Positions 18,202 to 27,562 of a stretch of DNA of 54,829 nucleotides are shown here, piece by piece. A program made the position numbers and the translations under genes. The notes under the pieces are model-generated. The model was given only the letters and a program-made list of their open reading frames with translations. It had not been told where the DNA came from and made no database searches. The stretch comes from a bacterium BMS3Bbin10. Lineage in GTDB: Bacteria > Pseudomonadota > Alphaproteobacteria > Rhizobiales > Methyloligellaceae. Position 1 is the first letter of the stretch; the number at the start of each line of letters is the position of its first letter. The DNA lies in contig BDTT01000117.1 in NCBI GenBank assembly GCA_002897995.1, forward strand, positions 1-54,829, in the 5' to 3' direction.

Positions 18202-19323
18202 TCAGACCTCCCGCGTCTCGAAGTCTATGCGCGGATCGACCCAGGTATAGGTGAGGTCGGAGATGAGGCTGATAAACAGCCCCAGCAGCGAAAAGATGAA
18301 CAGGTTTGCGAACACCACCGGATAGTCCCGGTTGACGATGGACTCGAATGACAGCAATCCCAGTCCGTCGAGCGAGAAGATGGTCTCGATCAGCAGCGAT
18401 CCGGCGAAGAAGGCGCCGATGAAGGCGCCGGGGAAGCCGGCAATGATGATGAGCATGGCGTTGCGGAACACGTGGCCATAGAGCACCTGGCGTTCGGTCA
18501 GTCCCTTGGCCTTGGCGGTCATCACATACTGCTTCTTGATCTCGTCCAGGAACGAGTTCTTGGTGAGGAATGTGGTGGTCGCGAAGGCGCTGAGCGCCAT
18601 GGCGATCATTGGCAGTGTCAGATGCCAGAAATAGTCGAGCACCTTGGAATACCAGGGCAACTGGTCGAAATTCTCCGATGTGAGGCCGCGCAGCGGGAAC
18701 CAGTCGAGAAAAGTGCCGCCCGCGAACAGCACGATCAGCAGGACCGCGAACAGGAATCCGGGTATGGCATAGCCGATGACGACAACGCTGCTGGTCCATA
18801 CATCGAAACGCTGGCCGTCGCTCACCGCCTTGCGGATGCCAAGCGGGATCGAGATGCCATAAGAGAGCAGCGTCATCCACAGCCCGAGCGAGATCGAAAC
18901 CGGCATCTTCTCGATAATCAGATCGATGACGCGCACATCGCGGAAATAGCTCTCGCCGAAATCGAAGCGGATATAGTTCCACAGCATCAGCGCAAAGCGT
19001 TCATGGGCCGGCTTGTCGAAGCCGAACTGCTTTTCCAGGGCCTTGATGAATTCCGGGTCGAGCCCCTGCGCCCCGCGGTATTTCGAGGAGGTCGATGTGT
19101 CGCCGGTGCCGGTATTGGTCTGTGACTGCGCGCTGGTGCCGAAGTCTCCGCCTCCGGTCCCGCCGATGCGCGCGGTCGCCGCGACATCGGTGCCGGTCAA
19201 CTGGGCGATGACCTTCTCCACCGGGCCGCCCGGCGCGAACTGAATAACGGTAAAGCTGACGACCATGACGCCCAGAATGGTCGGTATGATGAGCAGCAGC
19301 CTTCTCAGGATATATGCGGTCAT
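18202..19323 (-). CDS. yejB: Peptide ABC transporter permease, YejB type
   Basis: This 373-residue inner-membrane permease has a first helix at the N-terminus (YILRRLLLIIPTILGVMVVSF), a long polar insert at about residues 45-95 (Ser/Thr/Gly-rich), and five more helices. The EAA coupling loop is KQYVMTAKAKGLTERQVLYGHVFRNA. The insert is typical of YejB compared with DppB. It lies between the binding proteins and the fused YejE-YejF gene and forms the second permease half of the same transporter. Confidence 0.9.
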   Translation of the reverse strand: MTAYILRRLLLIIPTILGVMVVSFTVIQFAPGGPVEKVIAQLTGTDVAATARIGGTGGGDFGTSAQSQTNTGTGDTSTSSKYRGAQGLDPEFIKALEKQFGFDKPAHERFALMLWNYIRFDFGESYFRDVRVIDLIIEKMPVSISLGLWMTLLSYGISIPLGIRKAVSDGQRFDVWTSSVVVIGYAIPGFLFAVLLIVLFAGGTFLDWFPLRGLTSENFDQLPWYSKVLDYFWHLTLPMIAMALSAFATTTFLTKNSFLDEIKKQYVMTAKAKGLTERQVLYGHVFRNAMLIIIAGFPGAFIGAFFAGSLLIETIFSLDGLGLLSFESIVNRDYPVVFANLFIFSLLGLFISLISDLTYTWVDPRIDFETREV

Positions 19324-19344
19324 GGGTTACGGAATTCGTGTCTT

Positions 19345-21210
19345 CTACCGAGTCGATTCCAGTTTGGCAGCTTTTGCGCTGTCGTACCACCAGGTCTCGA
19401 TAACTCCGCGGCCATAAAGAGGCTTGATTTTCGGCCGTGAGAACTTGTCCCAGAAGGCCAGATTATGCGCCGCCTTGTACCAGTGCGGCACCCAGTAATG
19501 GCGCGCGCGCAGCACCCGGTCGATGGCGCGGGTGGCGGTCACGAGCTCAGTGCGGGATTTCGCCGCGATCACCTTTTCAATGAGGGCGTCGACGACCGGG
19601 TCCTTGATGCCGGACAGGTTGAAGCTGCCGGTGGTGTCCGCCGCCCCAGACCCCCAGTAAGAGCGGATCTCGACGCCCGGCGTCACCCGCAGCACATAGC
19701 GCTGGGTGATGATGTCGAAATCGAAGGCTTTCAGCCGCGACTGATATTGCGAGGGATCGACAAGGCGGATGCGGGCATCGATGCCGAGTATTTTCATGTT
19801 CTTGACGAACGGCGCGATGATCCGCTCGAAGGTCGGGGAAAAGATAAGGAATTCGATTTCGAATTTTTCACCCGCTGCATTGACGCGCATCCCGTCCTTG
19901 ATGGTCCAGCCCGCCTCTTTCAGCAGCTTTGAGCCGGCGCGCAGCAATTTGCGGTCCTGACCCGAGCCATTGGAGACCGGTGAGGAATAGGGGGCTAAGA
20001 AGACCTCCTTGGGGAGCTGGTCCCGGTAAGGGGCGAGCAGGGCGAGTTCGGCCTCGCCGGGAGGCCCGGACGCCTTCATGTCGGAGTTCTCAAAGAAGGA
20101 GTTGGTGCGTTTGTAGAGCCCGTAGAACTGGTTCTTGTTGGTCCACTCGAAATCGAATGCATAGTCGAGCGCCCTGCGCACGCGCGGGTCGGAGAATTTC
20201 TTGCGCCGGACATTGATGAAGAAACCCTGGGCGCCCGAGGGGCGCGCATCGGGGAGCGTCAGGCGCAGCAGACGCCCCGAGCGCACCTGCGCGATGTCGT
20301 ATTCCTTTGCCCAGGTTTTGGACGTGAATTCCTCGCGCAGGTCATATGCACCGGCCTTGAGGGCTTCGAATTCCGCCGTGCGGTCGCGGAAATATTCGTA
20401 GCGCAGCTCGGCGAAGTTGAAGCGGCCCCGGTTTACGGGCAGGTCTTTCGCCCAATAGTCCTCGCGCCGCCCGAAAACGATGAAGCGCCCCTGCTTCATC
20501 TTCGCCACCGTGTAGGGCCCTGACCCGAGCGGCGTTTTCAGGCTGGTCTTTGAAAAATCATTCTTGTCGTAATAGGCCTTGGAGAAGATCGGCAGTCCGG
20601 CAACGATTAGCGGCAGGTCGCGGGTTTGATTGCCCGTAAAGTGATAGCGCACGGTAGCTGAGTCCAGCGCCTCGACCTTTTCCACATCGCGCAGTTGCAG
20701 GGCGATGCGCGGATGCCCCTTTTCCTTCAGCAGCGTGAATGAGTTGACCACATCCTCGGCTCTCAACGGCGAGCCGTCGGCGAATTTGGCCTCGGCCCGC
20801 AGATAAAAGGTGACCGTTCTGCGGTCGTCGGACAGCTCGACCGAATGGGCCACCAGCCCATACATGGAATCCGGCTCATCCTGGGCCGGGGTCATCAGGG
20901 CGTCGAACAGATAGCCAAGACCCTGCGCCGCGTCGCCCTTGAGAATAAAACCATTGAGGGAGTTGAAGGTGATGAGGCCCGCGGTCCCGATCATCGACAG
21001 GCGCCCGCCCTTGGGGGCGTCCGGGTTGACATAGTCGAAATTGGTAAAGTCGGCGGGGTATTTGAGTTCGCCGAATGTGGAGAGCCCGTGGCGGCGCTCC
21101 GCGGCGGCGGCCGGGGAGTGCACGAGGTGTGTCAGGAACAGCGCCATGAGCGCCGCAAAGATTGTAGTGCGCACTAAAGTCAGGGGCGGGGAAGTCCGTG
21201 CAAATCGCAT
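19345..21210 (-). CDS. Extracellular solute-binding protein, family 5 (YejA-like), second copy
   Basis: This periplasmic oligopeptide-binding protein of about 621 residues begins at ATG 21210, where a signal peptide follows (LVRTTIFAALMALFLTHLVHSPAAAA). The longer frame to 21396 runs into a hairpin repeat and the neighbouring gene, so it is rejected. YejA-type features include HGLSTFGELKYPADFTNFDYVNPDAPKGG at the mature N-terminus (residues about 40-68) and the C-terminal VLRARHYWVPHWYKAAHN. It is paralogous to the gene just upstream, so one transporter has two binding proteins. Confidence 0.9.
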   Translation of the reverse strand: MRFARTSPPLTLVRTTIFAALMALFLTHLVHSPAAAAERRHGLSTFGELKYPADFTNFDYVNPDAPKGGRLSMIGTAGLITFNSLNGFILKGDAAQGLGYLFDALMTPAQDEPDSMYGLVAHSVELSDDRRTVTFYLRAEAKFADGSPLRAEDVVNSFTLLKEKGHPRIALQLRDVEKVEALDSATVRYHFTGNQTRDLPLIVAGLPIFSKAYYDKNDFSKTSLKTPLGSGPYTVAKMKQGRFIVFGRREDYWAKDLPVNRGRFNFAELRYEYFRDRTAEFEALKAGAYDLREEFTSKTWAKEYDIAQVRSGRLLRLTLPDARPSGAQGFFINVRRKKFSDPRVRRALDYAFDFEWTNKNQFYGLYKRTNSFFENSDMKASGPPGEAELALLAPYRDQLPKEVFLAPYSSPVSNGSGQDRKLLRAGSKLLKEAGWTIKDGMRVNAAGEKFEIEFLIFSPTFERIIAPFVKNMKILGIDARIRLVDPSQYQSRLKAFDFDIITQRYVLRVTPGVEIRSYWGSGAADTTGSFNLSGIKDPVVDALIEKVIAAKSRTELVTATRAIDRVLRARHYWVPHWYKAAHNLAFWDKFSRPKIKPLYGRGVIETWWYDSAKAAKLESTR

Positions 21211-21211
21211 A

Positions 21212-21315
21212 TCCTTCGAGACGGCGCTCGCGCGCCTCCTCAGGATGAGGGGTGAGCAAGAACGAATATATACCTCATGCCGAGGAGCGCCCGCAGGGCG
21301 CGTCTCGAAGCATGT
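21212..21315. repeat. Dispersed palindromic repeat, copy 1
   Basis: The outer arms CTTCGAGACGGCG and CGTCTCGAAGCATG are inverted, with inner pairs CCTCAGGATGAGG and CCTCATGCCGAGGAG. The same element recurs at 33223-33356 and 33654-33795. It lies between the two binding-protein genes inside the transporter operon, where an RNA hairpin could adjust the expression of the genes on either side. Confidence 0.75.
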
Positions 21316-21350
21316 GCCACCCGTCAGCCAAAACCAGAAATGCCGTAACG

Positions 21351-23198
21351 TCACTTGGCCTCCGCCAGCTTCTTCGCCGCATCCTCGTTCCACCACCAGA
21401 TGTCGGGGAAACCAACCGACTGCGAGGGGAGCGTTTCAGGCGCGCCGAAGCGGTCCCAATAGGCGATGCGCGAATAGGGCGCGTACCATTGCGGCACCAC
21501 ATAGTGGTTCCAGAGCAGCACGCGGTCCAGCGCTCGGGTGGCCGCCACCAGTTCGGAGCGGTCCTTGGCGAAAATGATCTTGTCGATCAGCCTGTCGATG
21601 GCCGGGTTCTTGACGCCGATGAGATTGCGGCTGCCCTTCTTGTCGGCGGCGGCCGAACCCCAGAAGCCCCGCTGTTCATTTCCCGGCGACTGCGACTGGC
21701 TGAAATTACCGACGATGATGTCGAAGTCGAATGAGTCGAGCCGGCGTGAATATTGCGGCGGGTCGACCACGCGCAGCGAAACCTTGATGCCGAGGCGCTC
21801 CAGATTGCGCGAATAGGGCTGCACGATCCGCTCGAACTGCGGCGAGACCAGGAGAAAACTCGCGGTCATCTGCCGGCCGGTCTTGTCATTGACGAGCTTA
21901 CGGTCCTTGACCGACCAGCCGGCGGCCTTGAACAGCTTTGTCGCCGCGCGCAAATTCCTGCGGATCGACCCCGAGCCGTCCGATACCGGATTGGTATAGG
22001 GCGTGGTGAAGACTTCCGGCGGCACCTGATCCCTGATTTCGTTCAGGATTTCCAGCTCGCGGCCCTCGGGCAAGCCGGAAGAGGCCAGCTCGGTGTTCTC
22101 GAAATAGCTCGAGACCCGCCTGTATTGCCCGTAGAACAGGTTCTTGTTGGCCCACTCGAAATCGAAAGCGAGATTGAAGGCGCGGCGCACGCGCGGGTCC
22201 TGAAACTTCTCGTGCCGCGTGTTCAGCACGAAGGCCTGCATCGGCTGGCCGCGCTTGAGCTCGACAAGCCGGCGCTTCAGCATGCCCTTCTTTACCGTCT
22301 TGAGGTCGTAGCCGGTGGCCCAGTTCTTGGAACTGGTCTCGCGGTAGAAATCGAGCCGGTCGGCCTTGAACGCCTCGAAGGCGATAGTCGAATCGCGGTA
22401 ATATTCAAACCGGATTTCGTCGAAATTGTCCTTGCCCAGCTTCACCGGCAGTTTTGCCGCCCAGTAATCCTTGACCCGCTCCAGGGTCATGGAGCGTCCG
22501 GCCTTTACCTCCTTGATACGGTAGGGGCCCGAGCCCAGCGGAGGGTCGAGCGTGGTCTTGGTGATGTCGCGCGGATTTCCGTCCGCGTCGTTCGAGGTCC
22601 AGTAATGTTTGGGCAGAATCGTCAGCTCGCCGACAATCATGGGAAGTTCGCGATTGTTTTTGACGTTGAAGGTAAAGGTAACTTCGCGCGGACCCGTCTT
22701 TTCCGCCTTCACCACATTCTTGTAATACTGGCCGTAAAAAGGGTGCCCCTTTTTCATGGCTTCAAGGCTGAAAATGACATCTTCCGGGCTCACCGGCTTG
22801 CCGTCATGCCAGCGCGCGCCGTCGCGCAGCTTGAAGGTGGCGGTGCTGAAGTCGTCCGGATAGGTCATCCATTCGGCGATCAGCCCGTAGGCGGTGGAGG
22901 GTTCATCCAGGCTCGTTTCCATCAGCTGGTCGTAAATCAGGCTAACCCCCGTCGCCGAAACGCCCTTCAGGATGAACGGGTTCAGACTGTCGAACGAGCC
23001 GATCGCCGGCAGGCGTATGGCGCCGCCCTTGGGGGCGTTGGGGTTGACGTATCTGAAGTTTGTGAAATCGGCCGGGTATTTCGGTTCGCCGATAAGCGAG
23101 AGCGCATGGTGGCGCATCTTATCGGCGGTCGCGGGAGGAATGAGGACGGCGAGGCTGAGGAGGGAAACGACCAGGAGGAAACGGATGCGCACGAACAT
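21351..23198 (-). CDS. Extracellular solute-binding protein, family 5 (YejA-like), first copy
   Basis: This periplasmic binding protein of about 615 residues starts at ATG 23198, with GAAGG upstream and a signal peptide (FVRIRFLLVVSLLSLAVLIPPATA). The frame is open further, to 23282, but without a signal. The mature start HHALSLIGEPKYPADFTNFRYVNPNAPKGG and the end WNHYVVPQWYAPYSRIAYWD match YejA-like proteins and align along the whole length with the second copy. It is the first gene of a five-gene operon: binding protein, binding protein, YejB, YejE-YejF fusion, hydroxyacid reductase. Confidence 0.9.
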   Translation of the reverse strand: MFVRIRFLLVVSLLSLAVLIPPATADKMRHHALSLIGEPKYPADFTNFRYVNPNAPKGGAIRLPAIGSFDSLNPFILKGVSATGVSLIYDQLMETSLDEPSTAYGLIAEWMTYPDDFSTATFKLRDGARWHDGKPVSPEDVIFSLEAMKKGHPFYGQYYKNVVKAEKTGPREVTFTFNVKNNRELPMIVGELTILPKHYWTSNDADGNPRDITKTTLDPPLGSGPYRIKEVKAGRSMTLERVKDYWAAKLPVKLGKDNFDEIRFEYYRDSTIAFEAFKADRLDFYRETSSKNWATGYDLKTVKKGMLKRRLVELKRGQPMQAFVLNTRHEKFQDPRVRRAFNLAFDFEWANKNLFYGQYRRVSSYFENTELASSGLPEGRELEILNEIRDQVPPEVFTTPYTNPVSDGSGSIRRNLRAATKLFKAAGWSVKDRKLVNDKTGRQMTASFLLVSPQFERIVQPYSRNLERLGIKVSLRVVDPPQYSRRLDSFDFDIIVGNFSQSQSPGNEQRGFWGSAAADKKGSRNLIGVKNPAIDRLIDKIIFAKDRSELVAATRALDRVLLWNHYVVPQWYAPYSRIAYWDRFGAPETLPSQSVGFPDIWWWNEDAAKKLAEAK

Positions 23199-23345
23199 TA
23201 TCGGTGCCTTCAGATGATTGACACGTGACAGGGCCGCCCGGGCCCTGCCATTGGCTAGCCCGGGGACAGATATTGAGGCCATGACCTAGCATGGCGCGCG
23301 GGTGCAATTCCGCCAAATTAAAAATTTGTTAGGCCGAATGGCTGT

Positions 23346-24692
23346 TTAGGGGGCGGGCAGCGGCGCCGGGCTGTCGGAAAGTGTGCGCAGGTACGCCAGC
23401 AGATCCGCCCGCGTGGCGGCGTCGGCAAGTCCGGCGAAGGGCATGCGCGTGCCCGGCAGGCATGCTTTCGGTTTGGTGATGAAGCAATCGAGCAGCTCGA
23501 AGGTCCAGACGCCGCCCTTGGTCTTCACCACTTCGGAATACTTGTATCCCGGTATGGACCCGACATCGCGCCCGACGATGCCATAGAGATTGGGGCCGAC
23601 CTTGTTCGGCCCGCCATCCTTGAATGTGTGGCAAGCCAGGCATTTGGCCAGCACTCTCTTGCCGCGGACCGCATCGCCGCCCGCCAGACGGGCGCCGAGC
23701 GATTCTCCGCCTGGCGAAGCCGTCGCCGCCGGTTTTTCGGGTACGGGCGTCATCTCTACCGGTTTTTCGGCCGCCGGCATGGCTGCGGTCTTCGGTTCCG
23801 TTGCCTCGGCCGGTTTCTCCGGCGCCGGCATGGCCGCGGCTTTTTCCTCGGCCGGTTTTTCGGCCGCCGGCATGGCCGCGGTCTTCGGTTCCGTTATCTC
23901 GGCCGGTTTCTCCGGCGCCGGCATGGCCGCGGCTTTTTCCTCGGCCGGTTTTTCGGCCGCCGGCATGGCCGCGGCCTTCGGTTCCGTTATCTCGGCCGGT
24001 TTCTCCGGCGCCGGCATGGCTGCGGCTTTTTCCTCGGCCGGTTTTTCGGCCGCCGGCATGGCCGCGGCCTTTGGTTCCGTTACCTCGGCCGGTTTCTCCG
24101 GCGCCGGTATGGCCGCGGCTTTTTCCTCGGCAGGCTTCATGGCCGCCTTGGCCTCGGGCAGGGGCGGCGGGCTGTCGCCTTGCTGGCGAAGATAAAGAAT
24201 AAGGTCGGCGCGCTGCCCCGCCTTCTTGATTCCGGGGAACGCCATCTTGGTGCCCTTGATAAACGCTTTGGGCTTGGCGATGAACTGGTCCAGCGCCTCA
24301 TAGTCCCAATTGCCGCCCTTGGCTTTCAGGGCTCCTGAAAAGGCAAACCCTTCCGTCGAACCGAGCGCACGGCCGAGGACGCCATACAGGTTTGGCCCGA
24401 TCTTGTTCTTGCCGCCCTTGTTGAAGGTGTGGCATGCGGCGCATTTTTTGGCGATGCCCTGTCCCTTCTCCGCGCTGGCTTCCGCCAGCAGAGCGGCAAG
24501 GGAGATTTCCGCCGCCTCGGCGGCCGGTTCTTTCGCTTCCTGGGCCGGCGCTTCGTCGACTTCGACCTCGTAACCCGGCTTGGCCGGCTTCTCCGCCTTG
24601 AAGATAATATTGGTTGCCGACTTCGTGCCGAATAACACGAGCAGCGCGAACAATATTGCTCCGGCAATCTTGTTGAATTCAAAAGCATCCAT
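23346..24692 (-). CDS. Membrane-anchored di-haem cytochrome c with repeat linker (CycM-like)
   Basis: This 448-residue protein has one N-terminal membrane anchor (about residues 9-30) and two class I cytochrome c domains. Haem site 1 is C84-A-A-C87-H88 with Met150 as distal ligand. Site 2 is C351-L-A-C354-H355 with Met417. Both domains share PNLYG and the GTxMxF/PG pattern of CycM/c552-type cytochromes, so the second probably arose by duplication. They are separated by about 124 residues of Ala/Pro/Glu/Lys repeats (187-310). CycM-type proteins carry electrons from the bc1 complex to terminal oxidases. The position next to kdsB and pheA is conserved in related bacteria. Confidence 0.88.
   Translation of the reverse strand: MDAFEFNKIAGAILFALLVLFGTKSATNIIFKAEKPAKPGYEVEVDEAPAQEAKEPAAEAAEISLAALLAEASAEKGQGIAKKCAACHTFNKGGKNKIGPNLYGVLGRALGSTEGFAFSGALKAKGGNWDYEALDQFIAKPKAFIKGTKMAFPGIKKAGQRADLILYLRQQGDSPPPLPEAKAAMKPAEEKAAAIPAPEKPAEVTEPKAAAMPAAEKPAEEKAAAMPAPEKPAEITEPKAAAMPAAEKPAEEKAAAMPAPEKPAEITEPKTAAMPAAEKPAEEKAAAMPAPEKPAEATEPKTAAMPAAEKPVEMTPVPEKPAATASPGGESLGARLAGGDAVRGKRVLAKCLACHTFKDGGPNKVGPNLYGIVGRDVGSIPGYKYSEVVKTKGGVWTFELLDCFITKPKACLPGTRMPFAGLADAATRADLLAYLRTLSDSPAPLPAP
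23763..24134 (-). repeat. 93-bp coding minisatellite, four copies
   Basis: Four consecutive in-frame units of 31 residues are present (PAEEKAAAMPAPEKPAEI, then TEPKAAAMPAAEK), differing at only a few positions (I/M, V/I/A, A/T). They form the linker between the two haem domains. Each unit itself is made of two half-units with MPA-EKPA, suggesting earlier internal duplication. Copy number should vary between strains. Confidence 0.92.
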
Positions 24693-24836
24693 GAGTGGCC
24701 GCCCCCCGAATCATTTTGGCGTGGGTATTCCCCCCGGCGTGCCGCCGAATATAGTGTTTTCGACCGCTGTTGCAACTCGCACGTGAGGCGGATATTGCAT
24801 TAATACGATTCTTTCAAACTCTAGCGGAAACGGGCC

Positions 24837-25580
24837 ATGAGCGGAACATTGATTGTCATCCCCGCACGCATGCAGGCGACCCGTCTGCCGGGCAAGCCCC
24901 TGGCGGATATTTGCGGTGAGCCGATGATCGTTCATGTGTGGCGCAGGGCGGTAGAATCCGGCGCCGGCCGCGTGGCGGTGGCGACCGATGCGCAAGAAGT
25001 CCGGGCGGTGGTCGAGCAGGCCGGCGGCGAGGCCGTCATGACGCGCGCGGCCCATGAAAGCGGGACCGACCGCATTTCCGAGGCGGTGGAAACGCTCGAT
25101 CCGGGGGGCGCCTGTGACATAGTGGTCAATCTGCAGGGCGACCTGCCGACGCTCGATCCGCGTCTGATCGGCGCGTGTACCGGGCCGCTGCGCGAGCCCG
25201 CCTGCGATATCGGAACGCTCGCCGCCGAGATTACCGAAGAAGCCGAACGCGACGATCCTCACGTGGTGAAAGTGGTTGGTTCGCGCGAGGGCGGCGGGCG
25301 CATCATGCGGGCGCTCTATTTTACCCGCGCGAGCGCGCCCCATGGCGAGGGCCCGCTCTATCATCATATCGGTCTGTACGCCTTCCGCCGCGCCGCGCTT
25401 TCGCGCTTCGTTGCGCTGCCGCGTTCGGAGCTTGAAATGCGTGAGAGACTTGAGCAGCTGCGCGCGCTGGAAGCGGGGATGCGCATCGATGTGGCCCTCG
25501 TTGACACGGTGCCGGTCGGCGTCGATACTCCCGCCGACCTTGAGCGGGCACGCGCGCTTCTGGGCGGCGCGAGCCGGTAA
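24837..25580 (+). CDS. kdsB: 3-deoxy-manno-octulosonate cytidylyltransferase
   Basis: This 247-residue cytosolic enzyme activates Kdo with CTP to CMP-Kdo for lipid A-core assembly. The nucleotide-binding N-terminus [15 protein letters not shown] (residues about 6-20), the VATDAQEV segment, and the catalytic NLQGDLP at about 99-105 fit KdsB, as does its normal length. It is divergent from the cytochrome gene and followed by pheA. Its presence shows a Gram-negative outer membrane with Kdo-containing lipopolysaccharide. Confidence 0.95.
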   Translation: MSGTLIVIPARMQATRLPGKPLADICGEPMIVHVWRRAVESGAGRVAVATDAQEVRAVVEQAGGEAVMTRAAHESGTDRISEAVETLDPGGACDIVVNLQGDLPTLDPRLIGACTGPLREPACDIGTLAAEITEEAERDDPHVVKVVGSREGGGRIMRALYFTRASAPHGEGPLYHHIGLYAFRRAALSRFVALPRSELEMRERLEQLRALEAGMRIDVALVDTVPVGVDTPADLERARALLGGASR

Positions 25581-25645
25581 CACATTCGCGTTTCAGGTTT
25601 TTTCGAAGCCTTTTCCATGCAGCGTAATATCTAACCGGGCGAGCC

Positions 25646-26536
25646 ATGGCCGATCCGAACGAAACGAAAATAGCTTTTCAGGGCGAAAAGGGCGCGCATT
25701 CCCATGCCGCCTGCCTGCATGTCTATCCGGACATGGAGCCGGTTGCCTGCGCCACTTTCGAGGATGCGCTGGGGTCGGTGAAATCGGGCAAGGCCAAATA
25801 CGCCATGATCCCGATCGAGAATTCCGTGGCGGGGCGTGTGGCGGACATCCATCACCTGCTGCCCGAAGCGGACCTCTACATGGTCGCCGAACACTTTGAG
25901 CGGGTCCGCCACCAGCTTCTCGGATTGCCCGGTGCGAAAATCGAAGACCTGAAAAGTGTCCTCAGCCATACCCATGCGCTTGGCCAGTGCCGTGATATTA
26001 TCCGCGCGCTGGGGCTCAAGGCCGTGCGCGAGGCCGATACCGCGGGCTCGGCGCGCATCGTGAAGGAGGAGGGCGACCCGGCACAGGGCGCCATCGCCTC
26101 CGAACTGGCGGCGAGGATTTACGGTCTCAATGTCCTTAAACGCGGCATCGAGGATGCGGTCCACAACACGACCCGCTTTGTGGTTCTTTCCGCCGAACCC
26201 GATGACGCGGAGCCCGATGCGGGGGCCGTCATCACCACTTTTATCTTCCGTGTGCGCAACGTACCGGCCGCGCTCTACAAGGCGATGGGCGGTTTCGCGA
26301 CAAACGGCGTCAATATGACCAAGCTCGAATCCTATCAGCTTGAGGGGTCGTTCAACGCCACCATGTTCCACGCCGACATCGAGGGCCATCCCTCGACGCG
26401 CAACGTCCGTCTCGCGCTGGAGGAACTTTCGTTCTTTTCCTCGCAGGTGAAAATCCTCGGCACCTATCCCGCAAGCCCGTTCCGCAAGGAACTGGAGGAG
26501 GCCAATGCGCTTCCGGGGAGTGCCGGAAACGGCTGA
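25646..26536 (+). CDS. pheA: Prephenate dehydratase
   Basis: This 296-residue enzyme converts prephenate to phenylpyruvate in phenylalanine synthesis. The PDT domain (residues about 6-190) has IAFQGEKGAHSH, IPIENSVAGRV and the catalytic-site TTRF motif. A C-terminal ACT domain (about 200-285) contains the phenylalanine-binding segment TKLESYQLEGSFNATMF. This is a stand-alone dehydratase without chorismate mutase. It follows kdsB by 65 bp in the same direction. Confidence 0.95.
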   Translation: MADPNETKIAFQGEKGAHSHAACLHVYPDMEPVACATFEDALGSVKSGKAKYAMIPIENSVAGRVADIHHLLPEADLYMVAEHFERVRHQLLGLPGAKIEDLKSVLSHTHALGQCRDIIRALGLKAVREADTAGSARIVKEEGDPAQGAIASELAARIYGLNVLKRGIEDAVHNTTRFVVLSAEPDDAEPDAGAVITTFIFRVRNVPAALYKAMGGFATNGVNMTKLESYQLEGSFNATMFHADIEGHPSTRNVRLALEELSFFSSQVKILGTYPASPFRKELEEANALPGSAGNG

Positions 26537-26630
26537 GCGCCATTTGCGAGTCCATGACCTGAAGCGAGAATAGTTTCAATCCTCCACGCCGGCATTCGAC
26601 GCCGCCGGTGTCAGCATCGGATTATTTCAG

Positions 26631-27479
26631 ATGAAATCAGGAAAACGCGCGCGCCTGTGGGTCTCGGCCGGCGTGGTTGCGCTGGTGGCGATCGGTGCGC
26701 TGGCGGTAAAAAGATATGTGATCGACCGGCCCTACGCTTCGCCGGGCTGGGCCTATGAAATTCATACGCGGGGGCTTCTGCGCGCGGACAATGTGGCGAT
26801 CGGGCCCGACAAATCGATTTATGTGTCGCTGGAGCAGTCCAGGGGCAAGGGCAAGATCGTTCGCCTGAAGGATGGGCGCACCCAAACCGTTGTTTACAAT
26901 CTGAGCCGGCCCGACGGTCTCATCGCCAGCGCTTCCGATCTTTATGTGAGCGAGGAAATCGAGGGCGGCAGAATATTGAAAATCGCCCTGAAGGATTTCA
27001 GCAAGACTGTCGTTACGAGGCTGGAGAAGCCCGAAGGGATCATGGTGATGCCCGATGGGGCATTGATCGTGGCCCAGGACAAAACGGACGGCCGCGTCGT
27101 GAAGGTTTCAAGCAACGGGACCGTTACCGTCCTGGCCGACAATATTCGCAGGCCTGAGGGTCTGACGCTGGGAAAAGACGGCGAGATTTATGTCGCCGAG
27201 ACGGCCACGGGACGCATTCTCAGGATTTCGGAAAAGGGCGTTGAGCCTTTTGTGGAAGGGCTCAATCAACCCGATCAGGTGACCATGGGGCCGGACGGAG
27301 CTTTGTGGATTACCGAGGATCGCAAAGGCGCGCGGCTGATGCGCTTCAGCTCGGGACGTCTCGAAACCATACTGGAAAACCTGAACAGGCCCCAGGGCAT
27401 TGCGGTCGCCGATGCAACCTCGGTCTATGTGGTGGAGCAGGGCCGGAACCGTCTGCTGCGGGTGCATAGCGCCAGATAG
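26631..27479 (+). CDS. Membrane-anchored beta-propeller protein (NHL/SMP-30-like)
   Basis: This 282-residue protein has one N-terminal hydrophobic anchor (about residues 8-24) and then repeated blades of the form (L/I)..PDG.(L/I)(Y/W)V.E...GRI(L)...: RPDGLIAS, KPEGIMVMPDG, RPEGLTLGKDGEIYVAE, QPDQVTMGPDGALWITED and RPQGIAVADATSVYVVE. Five or six blades can be counted. Related proteins are SMP-30/gluconolactonase-like or NHL proteins; no catalytic metal site was recognised, so it may be a periplasmic binding or scaffold protein. Confidence 0.75.
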   Translation: MKSGKRARLWVSAGVVALVAIGALAVKRYVIDRPYASPGWAYEIHTRGLLRADNVAIGPDKSIYVSLEQSRGKGKIVRLKDGRTQTVVYNLSRPDGLIASASDLYVSEEIEGGRILKIALKDFSKTVVTRLEKPEGIMVMPDGALIVAQDKTDGRVVKVSSNGTVTVLADNIRRPEGLTLGKDGEIYVAETATGRILRISEKGVEPFVEGLNQPDQVTMGPDGALWITEDRKGARLMRFSSGRLETILENLNRPQGIAVADATSVYVVEQGRNRLLRVHSAR

Positions 27480-27562
27480 GGTTCATGCGCCATACCGCGT
27501 CCTTAGCAATTCATTTACCAGCAACCTCTACTATTGCGTGCATTAAGGGAAGCATTACACAC

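Noticed and set aside
16230-18254. Long forward frame (674 codons) opposite the YejE-YejF fusion
   Set aside because: It mirrors the transporter in another frame and its product is compositionally odd (Arg/Asp/Gly/Gln-rich).
23763-24134. Regular 93-bp repeats that could be mistaken for a CRISPR array
   Set aside because: Units are contiguous, without unique spacers, and keep one open frame coding an Ala/Pro/Glu linker between two haem domains.
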